Assembly (NCBI GenBank): GCA_014376885.1
Contig: JACMQR010000155.1
Location: forward strand, 1 to 30,462
Source of the DNA: Polaromonas sp.
GTDB lineage: Bacteria; Pseudomonadota; Gammaproteobacteria; Burkholderiales; Burkholderiaceae_C
DNA length: 30,462 nt
Reading direction: 5' to 3'
The notes under the pieces were generated by a model that searched no databases, was not told the DNA's origin, and saw only the letters and a program-made list of their open reading frames with translations. The first letter of the stretch is position 1. Each line of letters starts with the position of its first letter. The position numbers and the translations under genes were made by a program. Of the stretch, positions 1-9,634 are shown one piece after another.

Positions 1-19
1 AGAGCCCTTGAAAAGTACG

Positions 20-56
20 AAAAAAATCGGCTTTCTGGCCCGGCTCATCGAGCCGG
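20..56 (-). terminator. Possible transcription terminator downstream of leuB
   Basis: Positions 40-56 form a perfect 7-bp stem with a 3-nt loop. On the minus strand a run of seven T (plus 20-26) follows about 13 nt after the stem. That gap is longer than in a classical intrinsic terminator, although a smaller bulged GC stem immediately before the T run could do the job. It would end the leuC-ecn-leuD-leuB transcript. I see no convincing gene in positions 1-256. Confidence 0.3.
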
Positions 57-256
57 TGGGCACGACGAACCAGGCGGGTCAGCCTTTAATGGTGGTCGTT
101 TGAGTGGTCTGGGCAACGGCCGGATCGCCAGCGCCGGTCGGCAGGGCGACTGCCTGGGCGGCTGGAGTCGGGCGGTTGCACATTTTTGTATTGTAGCGAC
201 GCCGGCCTGCTGCCCGGCTGACACGCGGCGCGGGCCTGCAGCCGGTGCGAAACGGG

Positions 257-1327
257 TCAGCCAAGCGCCTTGACCACGGCATCGCCCATTGCCACCGTGC
301 CGACGCGGGTCGTGCCGTGGCTGTGAATGTCCGGTGTCCGCAGGCCCTGGGTCAACACCCGGTCGACGGCCTGCTCGATGCGCGCAGCAGCCGCCGGCTG
401 GTTCAGGCTAAAGCGCAGCATCATGGCTGCGCTCAAGATGGTGGCCAGCGGGTTGGCCACGCCCTTGCCGGCAATGTCGGGCGCGCTGCCATGGCTGGGC
501 TCGTACAGCCCCTGGCCTTTGTCGTTCAGGCTGGCCGATGGCAGCATGCCGATCGAGCCGGTGAGCATGGCCGCGGCGTCCGACAAGATGTCGCCAAACA
601 TGTTGCCGGTGACCACCACGTCGAACTTCTTGGGCGCTTTGACCAGTTGCATGGCCGCGTTGTCGACATACATGTGGTCCAGCGCCACGTCAGGGTACTG
701 CAGGCCGACATCGGTCAGCACGTCCTTCCAGAGCTGGAAGGTTTCGAGCACATTGGCCTTGTCCACGCTGGTGACGCGTTTGTCGCGCTTGCGGGCCGCC
801 TGAAAGGCCACATGGGCGATGCGCTCGATTTCCGGCCGCGAATAGCGCATGGTGTCGAAGGCTTCTTCGGTGCCCGGAAAGTGGCCGTCGGTGGCGATGC
901 GCCGGCCCCGTGGCTGGCCGAAATAGATGTCGCCGGTCAGCTCGCGGATGATCAGGATGTCCAGGCCGGAAACCAGCTCGCGCTTCAGGCTGGAGGCATC
1001 GACCAGTTGCGGGTAGCAGATGGCCGGGCGGAAGTTGGCGAACAGGCCGAGGCTCTTGCGAAGGCCCAGAATCGCCTGCTCGGGACGCAGGGGGCGCTCC
1101 AGCGTGTCGTATTTCCAGTCGCCGACGGCGCCGAACAAGATCGCATCGGCGTCTTTGGCCAGCTGCAGCGTCGCCTCGGGCAGCGGATGGCCGAAGGCGT
1201 CGAATGCAGCGCCACCTACCAGCGCCGTCTCGGTTTCAAAAGCCAGGTCCAGGGCCTGCAGGACCTTGACCGCCTCGGCGACGATTTCGGTGCCGATGCC
1301 GTCACCGGGAAGAATTGCGATTTTCAT
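257..1327 (-). CDS. leuB: 3-isopropylmalate dehydrogenase
   Basis: LeuB oxidises and decarboxylates 3-isopropylmalate to 2-oxoisocaproate with NAD+, the third step of leucine synthesis, in the cytosol. The 356-residue protein has the family's usual length. It starts with the [12 protein letters not shown] motif and carries the substrate-binding arginines ([15 protein letters not shown], then [10 protein letters not shown]). The conserved SVDKANVL segment and the [12 protein letters not shown] metal/substrate motif follow, and the NAD-binding [18 protein letters not shown] loop lies near the C-terminus. It is the last gene of the leucine operon, 73 nt after leuD. That gap is A+T-rich and has an AGGAG about 20 nt before the ATG, which is too far for a normal ribosome binding site. 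The ATG is fixed by homology because the first residues belong to the family motif. Confidence 0.97.
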   Translation of the reverse strand: MKIAILPGDGIGTEIVAEAVKVLQALDLAFETETALVGGAAFDAFGHPLPEATLQLAKDADAILFGAVGDWKYDTLERPLRPEQAILGLRKSLGLFANFRPAICYPQLVDASSLKRELVSGLDILIIRELTGDIYFGQPRGRRIATDGHFPGTEEAFDTMRYSRPEIERIAHVAFQAARKRDKRVTSVDKANVLETFQLWKDVLTDVGLQYPDVALDHMYVDNAAMQLVKAPKKFDVVVTGNMFGDILSDAAAMLTGSIGMLPSASLNDKGQGLYEPSHGSAPDIAGKGVANPLATILSAAMMLRFSLNQPAAAARIEQAVDRVLTQGLRTPDIHSHGTTRVGTVAMGDAVVKALG

Positions 1328-1400
1328 GATTACTATATTTTTTATCGCTCCTCGCGCCCGTCTGTATTGGGCGAGAGCACTGTTTGGCTGTAAAAAGCGG

Positions 1401-2051
1401 TTAGCCGGCGACGGTGTGGTTCAGCCAAGGCTTGCTGGCCAGGCGCTGGGCTTCGAAGGCCTTGATCTTGTCGCTTTGCAGCAACGTCAGGCCAATGTCG
1501 TCAAAGCCGTTGACCAGGCAGTATTTGCGGAAAGCCTGCACCTCGAAAGGCAGCTCCTCGCCCTGCGCCTTGACAATCACCTGGCGCGCCAGGTCGATGG
1601 TGAGCGCATAGCCGGGAAAGGCCCGCACCTCGTCGAACAGCCGGGCTACCTGCGCTTCGGGCAGCACGATGGGCAGCAGGCCGTTTTTAAAGCTGTTGTT
1701 GAAAAAGATGTCGGCATAACTCGGCGCAATGATGGCGCGAAAGCCGTACTGGTCCAGCGCCCAGGGCGCATGCTCGCGGGACGAGCCGCAGCCGAAGTTC
1801 TTGCGCGCCAGCAAGATGGACGCGCCGGCATAGCGCGGCTGGTTCAGCACGAAGTCGGGATTGGGCTGGCGGCTCAGCGGGTCCTGGCCGGGAAAGCCGG
1901 CATCCAGGTAGCGCCACTCGTCAAACAGGTTCACGCCAAAGCCGGTCTTTTTGATCGACTTGAGAAACTGTTTCGGGATGATGGCGTCGGTGTCGACATT
2001 CTCGCGGTCCATCGGAGCCACAAGGCCTTGGTGCAGGGTGAATTTTTGCAT
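1401..2051 (-). CDS. leuD: 3-isopropylmalate dehydratase small subunit
   Basis: LeuD is the swivelling small subunit that pairs with LeuC to isomerise 2-isopropylmalate to 3-isopropylmalate. The 216-residue protein starts at [20 protein letters not shown], typical of the proteobacterial family. It carries [11 protein letters not shown] near residue 22 and the signature [13 protein letters not shown] around residues 85-97, which contacts the substrate. The reading frame stays open upstream as far as 2387, but that part overlaps leuC and the lipoprotein gene and does not resemble LeuD, so I place the start at 2051. The start lies 26 nt after the lipoprotein stop and has no clear Shine-Dalgarno sequence, which suggests translational coupling within the operon. 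Confidence 0.96.
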   Translation of the reverse strand: MQKFTLHQGLVAPMDRENVDTDAIIPKQFLKSIKKTGFGVNLFDEWRYLDAGFPGQDPLSRQPNPDFVLNQPRYAGASILLARKNFGCGSSREHAPWALDQYGFRAIIAPSYADIFFNNSFKNGLLPIVLPEAQVARLFDEVRAFPGYALTIDLARQVIVKAQGEELPFEVQAFRKYCLVNGFDDIGLTLLQSDKIKAFEAQRLASKPWLNHTVAG

Positions 2052-2077
2052 GCGGCGTTTGCTGGTGGGTGGGTTGG

Positions 2078-2218
2078 CTACCGGGCGGCGTTGGACACCG
2101 CCGAGCCGGCGCGCTGCACATCCTGGCCGATGCCCCGGACCGTGTTGCAGCCGGACAGCGCAAATGAAGAAACAAGCAGGGCGATGGCCGCCAGCCGCAG
2201 GGAAGTGGATTTTTTCAT
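2078..2218 (-). CDS. Entericidin A/B-family small lipoprotein
   Basis: This 46-residue frame encodes MKK, a hydrophobic core, then LSGC (lipobox, Cys24), then [22 protein letters not shown]. That is the layout of entericidin-type peptides: a lipoprotein signal, a short amphipathic Gly/Ala-rich tail and a conserved NTxxGxGxD segment. The mature product would be a lipid-anchored peptide of about 23 residues in the cell envelope. In E. coli, EcnA/EcnB form an antidote/toxin pair linked to stationary-phase lysis. Only one such gene is present here, so that role should not be assumed. It sits 8 nt after the leuC stop, and its TGAGG Shine-Dalgarno overlaps that stop codon, so it is built into the leucine operon. 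Confidence 0.88.
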   Translation of the reverse strand: MKKSTSLRLAAIALLVSSFALSGCNTVRGIGQDVQRAGSAVSNAAR

Positions 2219-2226
2219 GCTGAACC

Positions 2227-3678
2227 TCAGACAAATTTACGAACATCGACAAAATGGCCATGCACGGCAGCGGCCGCTGCCATGGCCGGGCTGACCAGGT
2301 GGGTGCGGCCGCCCGCGCCCTGCCGGCCTTCAAAGTTGCGGTTGCTGGTTGAGGCGCAGCGCTCGCCTGGCTCGAGCCGGTCGGCATTCATCGCCAGGCA
2401 CATCGAGCAGCCGGGCTCGCGCCATTCGAAGCCGGCCGCAATGAAGATCTTGTCCAGGCCTTCGCGCTCGGCTTGCTCCTTGACCAGGCCCGAGCCGGGA
2501 ACGACCAGCGCCAGCTTGACGTTTTTGGCGACCTTCTGGCCGATGCGTTTGACCACCGCCGCGGCGTCGCGCATGTCCTCGATGCGGCTGTTGGTGCACG
2601 AACCGATGAACACCTTGTCGATGTACAGGTCGTTCAAGGCCTTGCCCGGCATCAGATCCATGTAGGCCAGGGCGCGCTCGATGGCGGCGCGCTTGTTGGC
2701 GTCCTTTTCCTTTTCCGGGTCTGGCACGCGGCCCTCGATCGACAGCACCATTTCGGGCGAGGTGCCCCAGCTCACCTGCGGCAGGATCTGGCTGGCGTCC
2801 AGTTCGACCACAGCGTCGAAGGCGGCATCGGCGTCGGAATGCAGCGTGGCCCAGTAGCGTGCCGCCAGGTCCCACTCCGGGCCGCCGACAAACTGGCCGG
2901 TCTTGGCATCGGTGCCCGGCGCCAGCAGCCGGCCCTTGAGGTAGTCGATGGTTTTGGCATCCACCGCGACCAGGCCGGCGCGCGCGCCGCCCTCGATGGC
3001 CATGTTGCACACCGTCATGCGGCCTTCCATGCTCAGCGCCCGAATGGCCGCGCCGGCAAATTCAACTGTATAGCCGGTGCCGCCCGCCGTGCCGATCTTG
3101 CCGATGATGGCCAGCACGATGTCCTTGGCGGTGCAGCCCTTGGACAGCGTGCCGTCGACCCGGATCAGCATGTTCTTCGCTTTTTTGGCCAGCAGGGTCT
3201 GCGTGGCCATGACATGCTCAACCTCGCTGGTGCCAATGCCATGCGCCAGCGCGCCGAAGGCGCCGTGGGTGGAGGTGTGGGAGTCGCCGCACACCACCGT
3301 CATGCCCGGTAAGGTGGCCCCGTTTTCGGGGCCGATCACATGCACGATGCCCTGGCGTTTGGACATGAAGGGGAAAAACGCCGCAGCGCCGAATTCCTGG
3401 ATATTGCGGTCCAGCGTAGTGATCTGCTCCTTGCTGACCAGGTCGGTGATGCCGTCGTAGCCCAGTTCCCAGCCGGTGGTCGGCGTGTTGTGGTCGGCGG
3501 TGGCGACGATGGAGCTGATGCGCCAGACCTTGCGGCCGGCTTCGCGCAGGCCTTCGAAGGCCTGCGGGCTGGTCACTTCATGAACCAGATGGCGGTCGAT
3601 GTACAGGATCGAGGTGCCGTCTTCTTCGGTGTGAACGACATGCTCGTCCCAGATCTTGTCGTAAAGGGTGCGTCCCAT
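2227..3678 (-). CDS. leuC: 3-isopropylmalate dehydratase large subunit
   Basis: LeuC carries the [4Fe-4S] cluster of isopropylmalate isomerase and works with LeuD. The 483-residue protein is slightly longer than the usual roughly 465-470. It begins [15 protein letters not shown], contains the [27 protein letters not shown] block, and has the cluster cysteines at Cys361 (GSCTNSR) and Cys424/Cys427 (GCSMCLAMN). The C-terminal [20 protein letters not shown] motif is intact. It follows the lysR stop by 29 nt on the same strand and leads into the lipoprotein gene. Transcription therefore probably starts upstream of lysR unless a promoter lies inside that gene. Confidence 0.97.
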   Translation of the reverse strand: MGRTLYDKIWDEHVVHTEEDGTSILYIDRHLVHEVTSPQAFEGLREAGRKVWRISSIVATADHNTPTTGWELGYDGITDLVSKEQITTLDRNIQEFGAAAFFPFMSKRQGIVHVIGPENGATLPGMTVVCGDSHTSTHGAFGALAHGIGTSEVEHVMATQTLLAKKAKNMLIRVDGTLSKGCTAKDIVLAIIGKIGTAGGTGYTVEFAGAAIRALSMEGRMTVCNMAIEGGARAGLVAVDAKTIDYLKGRLLAPGTDAKTGQFVGGPEWDLAARYWATLHSDADAAFDAVVELDASQILPQVSWGTSPEMVLSIEGRVPDPEKEKDANKRAAIERALAYMDLMPGKALNDLYIDKVFIGSCTNSRIEDMRDAAAVVKRIGQKVAKNVKLALVVPGSGLVKEQAEREGLDKIFIAAGFEWREPGCSMCLAMNADRLEPGERCASTSNRNFEGRQGAGGRTHLVSPAMAAAAAVHGHFVDVRKFV

Positions 3679-3707
3679 GGGTTTTCCTTGGTAGTCTTCA
3701 GGTGATT

Positions 3708-4637
3708 TTAGGCGCTCAGCGGCGGCCGGGCCAGGTGGTCGACCAGCAGCCGCGCGGTCAGGGGGAGGGTGGAAAAATCGCGCGCCACCAGCTGGATCTG
3801 GCGCGCCGCCCAGCTGTCGAGCAGCGTGATCGATTCAAGTTCACCGACGCCATGCATCAAATCGAAGGCCCGTTGCGGCATCACGCCCACGCCCAGGCCG
3901 TTGTGGATCATGCGGCACATGGCGTCCAGGCCGGTGACATGGATGCGCAGCTTGATGGTGCGCCCTACCGCGGCGGCGGGCTGGCGCAGGGCCAGGTAAA
4001 TCGAGCTGTTGGAATGCAGGCCGACCTGGTCGTGGTCCAGCGCCGCTTCAAAATAAATGGCGCCTAGCCGAAGCAGGGTGTGCCCCTTGGGAACGATCAG
4101 CACCAGCTGGTCATGCCGGTAGGGCAGCGTTTGCAGCTTGCCCGTGCCGTGGGCGGTGTTGCAAACGCCCAGGTCCGCCGCGCCTTCTTGCACCGCCCGA
4201 ACCACTTCGGTGCTCAGGTGCTCTTCGAGATCGATCTTGACTTCCCGGTGCTGGCGTATGAAATCGCCCAGGTCCTCGGGCAGAAACTGCACGATGGCCG
4301 AAATGCTGGCGTGAACCCGCACATGGCCGCGCACGCCGTCGGCATATTCGCTCAGTTCGCCCTGCATCTTCTCCAGGCTGAACAGCACCGAGCGGGCATG
4401 GTGCAGCAGGCTTTCTCCGGCCGGCGTCAGGTCAACGCCCCGGGTGTGGCGGTACAGCAGCGGCGTGTCCAGCGTCGCCTCCAGATCGCTCAGGCGCTTG
4501 CTGACAGCCGAGGCGGCGATAAACTCACGCTCGGCGGCCTTGCCGATGCTGCCCAGTTCGCACACCGCCACGAACAGTTGCAGCGAGGTCAGGTCCATGC
4601 GGCGGGCGAAATTGCGTTCAGAGCTTTTGATGGACAT
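3708..4637 (-). CDS. LysR-family transcriptional regulator
   Basis: This is a DNA-binding regulator with an N-terminal winged helix-turn-helix ([22 protein letters not shown] through [14 protein letters not shown], roughly residues 14-60). A LysR-type substrate-binding domain fills the rest, with two periplasmic-binding-like lobes from about residue 95 to the end. The length of 309 is normal for the family. Translation could start at 4637 or at the internal Met14, where the family homology begins; neither has a clear Shine-Dalgarno. It reads directly into leuC, so it may sense a leucine-pathway intermediate, as LeuO-like regulators do, but that is a guess from position. A palindrome with T-N11-A spacing 64 bp upstream could be its autoregulatory site. 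Confidence 0.9.
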   Translation of the reverse strand: MSIKSSERNFARRMDLTSLQLFVAVCELGSIGKAAEREFIAASAVSKRLSDLEATLDTPLLYRHTRGVDLTPAGESLLHHARSVLFSLEKMQGELSEYADGVRGHVRVHASISAIVQFLPEDLGDFIRQHREVKIDLEEHLSTEVVRAVQEGAADLGVCNTAHGTGKLQTLPYRHDQLVLIVPKGHTLLRLGAIYFEAALDHDQVGLHSNSSIYLALRQPAAAVGRTIKLRIHVTGLDAMCRMIHNGLGVGVMPQRAFDLMHGVGELESITLLDSWAARQIQLVARDFSTLPLTARLLVDHLARPPLSA

Positions 4638-4700
4638 GGGTTAAAGGCATCGTGTCGGGCGATGAGTCTGTATTCTCAGGCACTGATTGCAGCGCAGGCA

Positions 4701-4713
4701 TCGCAGTTTGCGA
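4701..4713. promoter_or_regulatory. Candidate LysR-type operator (T-N11-A palindrome)
   Basis: The sequence TCGCA-GTT-TGCGA is a perfect interrupted palindrome with the T-N11-A spacing typical of LysR-family boxes, and it lies 64 bp upstream of the lysR start. An 11-bp direct repeat (TAAAGGCATCG) brackets it at 4642-4652 and 4734-4744. I could not find a convincing -35/-10 pair in the lysR-gltA gap, so the promoter itself is unplaced. Confidence 0.4.
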
Positions 4714-4829
4714 GGTCTGACATGGTAAAGCTGTAAAGGCATCGGAATTGAGGCGGTCGGAAACTAAAAACTGAAGCTTTCACCAGATTATGCTTTTCCC
4801 GTATAGGTTTCTTGCTATGAATATCTTAT

Positions 4830-4867
4830 AAAAAACAAAAGCCCGCCGGTGTTTCCACTCGGCGGGC
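4830..4867 (-). terminator. Intrinsic terminator of the sdh-gltA operon
   Basis: Read on the minus strand, an 8-bp GC-rich stem (GCCCGCCG at plus 4841-4848 pairing with CGGCGGGC at 4860-4867) with an 11-nt loop is followed at once by TTTTGTTTTTT. It lies about 30 nt after the gltA stop, which is the expected place to end the sdhCDAB-sdhE-gltA transcript. Confidence 0.9.
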
Positions 4868-4897
4868 TGAGGTTAAAAGCGGAGCCGGGTCGGCGGC

Positions 4898-6208
4898 CTA
4901 GCGCTGCGCCATCGGCTTGACTTCGCGCGGCTCAGAGCCGACAAAAAGCTGGCGCGGGCGGCCTATTTTGTATTCCGGGTCGCCAATCATTTCATTGAGC
5001 TGGGCCATCCAGCCCACATTGCGCGCCAGGGCAAAAATAGCCGTGAACAGCGGCACCGGGATGCCGATGGCCCGCTGCACGATACCGGAGTAGAAGTCGA
5101 CATTCGGGTAGAGCTTGCGGGAGACAAAGTAGTCGTCTTCCAGGGCAATTTTTTCCAGCGCCATGGCCAGCTTGAACAGCGGGTCGTTTTCCAGGCCCAT
5201 TTCGCGCAGCACTTCCTTGCAGGTTTCCTGCATCAGCTTGGCGCGCGGGTCATAGTTCTTGTAGACCCGGTGGCCAAAACCCATCAATTTGACGCCGGAA
5301 TTCTTGTCCTTGACCTGCTTGATGAAGTCGCCAATTTTTTCGATACCGCCATTTTTCTGGATGTCGCCCAGCATGTTGAGCGCTGCTTCGTTGGCGCCGC
5401 CGTGGGCCGGGCCCCAAAGGCAGGCCACGCCTGCGGCAATGGCTGCAAACGGATTGGTGCCCGACGATCCGCACAGGCGAACCGTCGAGGTCGAGGCATT
5501 TTGCTCATGGTCGGCATGCAGGATGAAGATCCGGTCCAAAGCCCGCTCCAGAACAGGATTGACCTTGTAGGCTTCGCACGGCGTGGCAAACATCATGTGC
5601 AAAAAGTTGCCGGCGTAGCTCAGGTCGTTGCGCGGGTACATGTAGGGCTGGCCGACGGTGTACTTGTATGCCATGGCCACCAGGGTCGGCATTTTTGCAA
5701 TCAGGCGGATTGCCGCGATGTCGCGATGCTCCGGGTTGTTGATGTCGGTGCTGTCGTGGTAGAAGGCCGACAGGGCTCCCACCAGGCCGGTCATGATGGC
5801 CATGGGGTGCGCGTCGCGCCGAAAGCCGCGCAGGAAGAACTGCATCTGCTCGTTGACCATGGTGTGGTTGGTCACACGGCCGACAAAATCTTTTTTCTGC
5901 GCTGCATCCGGCAACTCGCCGTACAGCAGCAGATGGCAGGTTTCCAGGTAGTCGCAGTTGGTGGCCAGCTGCTCGATGGGGTAGCCGCGGTACAGCAGCT
6001 CACCCTTGTCGCCGTCGATGTAGGTGATGGCCGACTGGCAGGCGGCTGTCGAGAGAAAGCCCGGGTCGTAGGTGAACATGCCGGTTTGGGCATACAGCTT
6101 GCGAATGTCCACCACATCAGGTCCGACGCTGCCCTGGTAGACAGGCAGTTCAACATTGGGAATGCCATTGCTGAAAGTCAGTGTGGCTTTGTTGTCGGCG
6201 AGCTTCAT
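4898..6208 (-). CDS. gltA: Citrate synthase
   Basis: GltA condenses acetyl-CoA with oxaloacetate to give citrate, the entry step of the TCA cycle. The 436-residue protein matches the hexameric, NADH-sensitive type of Gram-negative bacteria in length and in its N-terminal beta domain ([12 protein letters not shown]). Active-site residues are visible: His234 in [10 protein letters not shown], His269 in [10 protein letters not shown], His313 in [14 protein letters not shown] and Asp371 in NVDFYSG. It is the last gene of the sdh operon, 36 nt after sdhE, and a strong terminator follows. The ATG at 6208 gives the family N-terminus. Confidence 0.98.
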   Translation of the reverse strand: MKLADNKATLTFSNGIPNVELPVYQGSVGPDVVDIRKLYAQTGMFTYDPGFLSTAACQSAITYIDGDKGELLYRGYPIEQLATNCDYLETCHLLLYGELPDAAQKKDFVGRVTNHTMVNEQMQFFLRGFRRDAHPMAIMTGLVGALSAFYHDSTDINNPEHRDIAAIRLIAKMPTLVAMAYKYTVGQPYMYPRNDLSYAGNFLHMMFATPCEAYKVNPVLERALDRIFILHADHEQNASTSTVRLCGSSGTNPFAAIAAGVACLWGPAHGGANEAALNMLGDIQKNGGIEKIGDFIKQVKDKNSGVKLMGFGHRVYKNYDPRAKLMQETCKEVLREMGLENDPLFKLAMALEKIALEDDYFVSRKLYPNVDFYSGIVQRAIGIPVPLFTAIFALARNVGWMAQLNEMIGDPEYKIGRPRQLFVGSEPREVKPMAQR

Positions 6209-6244
6209 GTTCGGTTTTCTTTCTCTCTTGTCAGATGGGTTGGG

Positions 6245-6556
6245 TCAGGGCGCTTGGGCCCCGGGGCGCAGCATACCTAAAACTTCAAGTGCTTCGGCGG
6301 TCGAGGCGCTGGCAAGCGCGGACGCATCGGCCAGCTGGCCAGGCTCTTTGCGCCGGAGCAAAAGGTCCAGCAGGTCGTTGTCGGACAGGTCCATTAAATC
6401 ATTCATACCTTTGGCCTGCCTGACATTCAAGGTGAACTCGTAGGATGCAAAAAACTTTTCGATCAGCAGGTCGTTTTCCAACAGGCCGCGGCGGCAGCGC
6501 CACCGCAGCTTGCTCAGGGCGCGCTCGTCAAGCAGTGGGCATGTTGTCATTTCCAT
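6245..6556 (-). CDS. sdhE: FAD assembly factor SdhE
   Basis: SdhE binds the flavoprotein SdhA and promotes covalent FAD attachment. The 103-residue protein carries the diagnostic RGxxExD motif (RGLLEND, residues 23-29) inside RRGLLENDLLIEKFF, followed by the second helical segment FTLNVRQAKGMNDLMDLSDNDL. Family members are usually about 80-95 residues, so the Ala/Ser-rich C-terminal tail is a little longer than usual. Translation could begin at Met1 (6556) or Met3. It lies 22 nt after sdhB and 36 nt before gltA, exactly where its target complex is encoded. Confidence 0.94.
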   Translation of the reverse strand: MEMTTCPLLDERALSKLRWRCRRGLLENDLLIEKFFASYEFTLNVRQAKGMNDLMDLSDNDLLDLLLRRKEPGQLADASALASASTAEALEVLGMLRPGAQAP

Positions 6557-6578
6557 GGTGATGCGGGGCGCCTCGGTC

Positions 6579-7283
6579 TCAAACGGTCCGTAGAACCATC
6601 ATTTCCTTGATTTTCCCGATCGCCTTTGCCGGATTCAGTCCCTTGGGGCACACATCGACGCAGTTCATGATGGTGTGGCAGCGAAACAGCCGGTAAGGAT
6701 CTTCCAGATTGTCCAGCCGCTCGGCGGTTGCTTCATCGCGGCTGTCCGCCAGAAACCGGTAGGCTTGCAGCAAACCGGCCGGGCCGACGAACTTGTCCGG
6801 ATTCCACCAGAAGCTGGGGCAGGCAGTCGAGCAACTCGCGCACAAAATGCATTCGTACAGGCCGTTGAGCTCATCACGCTCTTCCGGGCTTTGCAGCCGC
6901 TCGGTCTGCGGTGGCACGTTGTTGTTGATCAGGTAGGGCTTGATCGAGTTGTACTGCTTGAAGAACTGGGTCATGTCCACAAACAGATCCCGAATCACTG
7001 GCAGGCCAGGCAGCGGCTTGAGCACGATGGTTCCTGTCAGCGAGCGCATGTTGGTCAGGCAGGCCAGGCCGTTTTTGCCATTGATGTTCATGGCGTCGGA
7101 GCCGCAAACGCCTTCCCGGCAGGATTTGCGAAACGAAATGCTCGGGTCCTGCGCCTTGAGCTTCATCAGCACATCGAGCAGCATGCGCTCGCTGCCATCG
7201 AGTTCGATGTCGATGGTCTGCATGTAGGGCTTGGCATCGGTGTCGGGGTCGTAGCGGTAAATCTGGAATGTGCGTTTCGTCAT
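6579..7283 (-). CDS. sdhB: Succinate dehydrogenase iron-sulfur subunit
   Basis: SdhB passes electrons from FADH2 in SdhA to ubiquinone through three iron-sulfur clusters. All ligands are visible in the 234-residue protein. The [2Fe-2S] set is Cys55, Cys60, Asp63 and Cys75 (SCREGVCGSD and LAC). The next clusters come from CILCASCSTACP (Cys145, 148, 151, 155) and CHTIMNCVDVCPKGLNP (Cys202, 208, 212). Length and motifs match the proteobacterial enzyme. The 53-nt gap after sdhA contains a tandem 10-bp direct repeat (TTCGATTCG twice, 7300-7318), which may be only a spacer feature. Confidence 0.98.
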   Translation of the reverse strand: MTKRTFQIYRYDPDTDAKPYMQTIDIELDGSERMLLDVLMKLKAQDPSISFRKSCREGVCGSDAMNINGKNGLACLTNMRSLTGTIVLKPLPGLPVIRDLFVDMTQFFKQYNSIKPYLINNNVPPQTERLQSPEERDELNGLYECILCASCSTACPSFWWNPDKFVGPAGLLQAYRFLADSRDEATAERLDNLEDPYRLFRCHTIMNCVDVCPKGLNPAKAIGKIKEMMVLRTV

Positions 7284-7336
7284 TGTGTTTCTCGCTTCTT
7301 TCGATTCGGTTCGATTCGTGGAGTTGAGGGGGCAGG

Positions 7337-9130
7337 CTAAAAGGTTCGCGTTTTCAGCTCGACAGATGCCACCGTCAGGGGTTTCATCTGCACCGGTTTA
7401 TAGGCCATGGTGTTGTTTTCGCTGAACCACAGGCTGTGCTTGTGCCAATCGGTGTCGTTGCGGCCGTTCGGGTGTTCCAGGGTATCGCCATAGTCGTCGA
7501 CCGAATGGGCGCCACGGCTTTCTTTGCGGGCTGCGGCGGAGACAATGGTGGCCTCGGCCGCTTCGATCAGGTTCTCGACTTCCAGGGCTTCGATGCGCGC
7601 GGTGTTGAAGATCTTTGACTTGTCCTTCAGGCCGATGGCATTGACGCGCTCGCGCAGGGCGGCGATCTTGGCCACGCCTTCGTCTAGCGTGGCCTGGGTC
7701 CGGAACACGCCGGCATGCAGCTGCATGGCAGCGCGCAGGTCATTGGCGACATCCTGGGCATACTCCCCGTCGGTGGCGTTGTCCAGGCGGGCAATGCGGG
7801 CCAGTGTTTTGCTTGCGGCGTCAGGCGGCAGCTCCCTGTGGACCGTGGTGCTGTTGTGCTCGACAATATGGTTGCCTGCGGCGCGGCCGAAAACCAGCAG
7901 ATCAAGCAGCGAGTTGGTGCCCAGCCGGTTGGCGCCATGCACGCTCACGCACGAGCATTCACCCACTGCATACAGGCCGCTGACCACTTCGCTCTCGTTG
8001 TCGGCGTTTTGCGTCACGACCTGGCCATGGATGTTGGTGGGAATTCCGCCCATCTGGTAGTGAATGGTCGGCACAACCGGAATGGCTTCCTTGGTGATGT
8101 CGACGTTGGCAAAATTGTGACCAATTTCAAACACCGAAGGCAGGCGCTTCATGATGGCCTCGACCCCGAGGTGGGTCATGTCCAGCAAGATGTAGTCCTT
8201 GTTGGGACCGCAGCCCCGGCCTTCCTTGATTTCCTGGTCCATCGAACGGGAAACGAAGTCTCGCGGCGCCAGGTCCTTGAGCGTCGGTGCGTAGCGTTCC
8301 ATGAAGCGCTCGCCGTTGGAGTTGCGCAAGATTGCGCCTTCGCCGCGACAGCCTTCGGTCAGCAGCACGCCGGCGCCGGCCACACCGGTGGGGTGAAACT
8401 GCCAGAACTCCATGTCCTCCAGCGGAATGCCGGCGCGCGCCGCCATACCCAAGCCATCGCCGGTATTGATGAAGGCGTTGGTGGACGCGGCATAAATGCG
8501 GCCGGCGCCGCCGGTGGCCAGCATGGTGGTCTTGGCTTCGAAAATGTGAACGTCGCCGCTTTCCATTTCCAGTGCGGTCACGCCCACGACATCGCCAGAC
8601 GCATTCCGGATCAGGTCAAGCGCCATCCATTCGACAAAAAAGCTCGTTTTTTCCTTGACGTTTTGCTGGTACAGCGTGTGCAGCATGGCGTGACCGGTGC
8701 GGTCGGCTGCGGCGCAGGCGCGCTGCACCGGCTTTTCACCGTAATTGGCGGTGTGGCCGCCAAATGGCCGCTGGTAGATCGTGCCGTCTGAGTTGCGGTC
8801 GAAGGGCATGCCCATGTGTTCCAGATCGTACACGACCTTGGGTGCTTCGCGGCACATGTACTCGATCGCGTCCTGGTCACCCAGCCAGTCAGAGCCCTTG
8901 ACGGTGTCGTAGAAGTGATAGTGCCAGTTGTCCTCGGACATATTGCCAAGCGACGCGCCGATGCCGCCCTGGGCTGCCACCGTGTGCGATCGGGTTGGAA
9001 ATACCTTGGAAAGCACCGCCACGTTCAGGCCGGCCCGGGCCAGTTGCAGGGAGGCGCGCATGCCGGAGCCGCCGGCGCCGACGATGACAACGTCAAATTT
9101 GCGGGAAGGTATTTTTGAGGTAGCGGTCAT
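7337..9130 (-). CDS. sdhA: Succinate dehydrogenase flavoprotein subunit
   Basis: SdhA oxidises succinate to fumarate using covalently bound FAD, on the cytoplasmic face of the inner membrane. The 597-residue protein has the dinucleotide fold (VVIVGAGGSGMRA, about residues 14-26) and the flavinylated His49 in RSHTVAAQGGIGASLGN. Catalytic-loop motifs QFHPTGVAGAGVLLTEGCRGEG and HGANRLGTNSLLD follow, and the C-terminus contains DWHKHSLWF. The start is 59 nt after sdhD and has no strong Shine-Dalgarno. Nothing is missing or unusual. Confidence 0.98.
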   Translation of the reverse strand: MTATSKIPSRKFDVVIVGAGGSGMRASLQLARAGLNVAVLSKVFPTRSHTVAAQGGIGASLGNMSEDNWHYHFYDTVKGSDWLGDQDAIEYMCREAPKVVYDLEHMGMPFDRNSDGTIYQRPFGGHTANYGEKPVQRACAAADRTGHAMLHTLYQQNVKEKTSFFVEWMALDLIRNASGDVVGVTALEMESGDVHIFEAKTTMLATGGAGRIYAASTNAFINTGDGLGMAARAGIPLEDMEFWQFHPTGVAGAGVLLTEGCRGEGAILRNSNGERFMERYAPTLKDLAPRDFVSRSMDQEIKEGRGCGPNKDYILLDMTHLGVEAIMKRLPSVFEIGHNFANVDITKEAIPVVPTIHYQMGGIPTNIHGQVVTQNADNESEVVSGLYAVGECSCVSVHGANRLGTNSLLDLLVFGRAAGNHIVEHNSTTVHRELPPDAASKTLARIARLDNATDGEYAQDVANDLRAAMQLHAGVFRTQATLDEGVAKIAALRERVNAIGLKDKSKIFNTARIEALEVENLIEAAEATIVSAAARKESRGAHSVDDYGDTLEHPNGRNDTDWHKHSLWFSENNTMAYKPVQMKPLTVASVELKTRTF

Positions 9131-9189
9131 GTTTTAAGAATCGTGGGAGCTGGAAAATGCCAGCGTTGATTTGACGTGGATCTGGCAGC

Positions 9190-9555
9190 CTACAAGCGCC
9201 ACAGCACCTGAACGCTCCAGCCTGCACAGGCCACCAGCCAGATGATGGTGAACACCTGCAGCGACAAGCGCACCGCGACCGGCTTGATGTAGTCCATCCA
9301 GATGTCGCGCATGCCGACCCACACATGTTGCAGCAGCGCCACAATGACAGCAAATGTAAGGATTTTCATCCACTGGGGGGAAAACATGCCGGCCCATTTG
9401 TCGTAACCGACCGGGCCTTTGCTGAAAATGACCTGCCCGACAAGCAGCAAGGTGAACAGGGCCATCAAGCCCGCCGTGATGCGCTGGCTGAGCCAGTCAC
9501 GTGTGCCGTAGTGCGCGCCGACAACGATGCGTTTTGAGCCGTAATTGACAGACAT
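9190..9555 (-). CDS. sdhD: Succinate dehydrogenase membrane anchor subunit
   Basis: SdhD is the second membrane anchor and helps form the haem b and ubiquinone sites. The 121-residue protein has three hydrophobic segments, roughly residues 27-47, 57-77 and 92-115. It contains LLQHVWVGMRDIWMDYIKP, whose histidine aligns with the haem ligand of the family (HxxxGxxxxxxDY). It is located between sdhC and sdhA, as expected. The product is small and diverged, so assignment relies on gene order together with this motif. Confidence 0.94.
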   Translation of the reverse strand: MSVNYGSKRIVVGAHYGTRDWLSQRITAGLMALFTLLLVGQVIFSKGPVGYDKWAGMFSPQWMKILTFAVIVALLQHVWVGMRDIWMDYIKPVAVRLSLQVFTIIWLVACAGWSVQVLWRL

Positions 9556-9634
9556 GGATCTCTTTCTTCAAACAGGTAAGGGCGGTGTGGCGGCCTTCAA
9601 GGCGCGCGCCGTTCTGCAAACATCAATGGTGCTT

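Noticed and set aside
2078..2218. Toxin-antitoxin pair
   Set aside because: Only one entericidin-like gene is present and there is no partner, so a toxin/antidote role cannot be claimed.
2052..2387. N-terminal extension of LeuD
   Set aside because: The frame is open but overlaps leuC and the lipoprotein gene and has no LeuD-like residues; homology starts at 2051.
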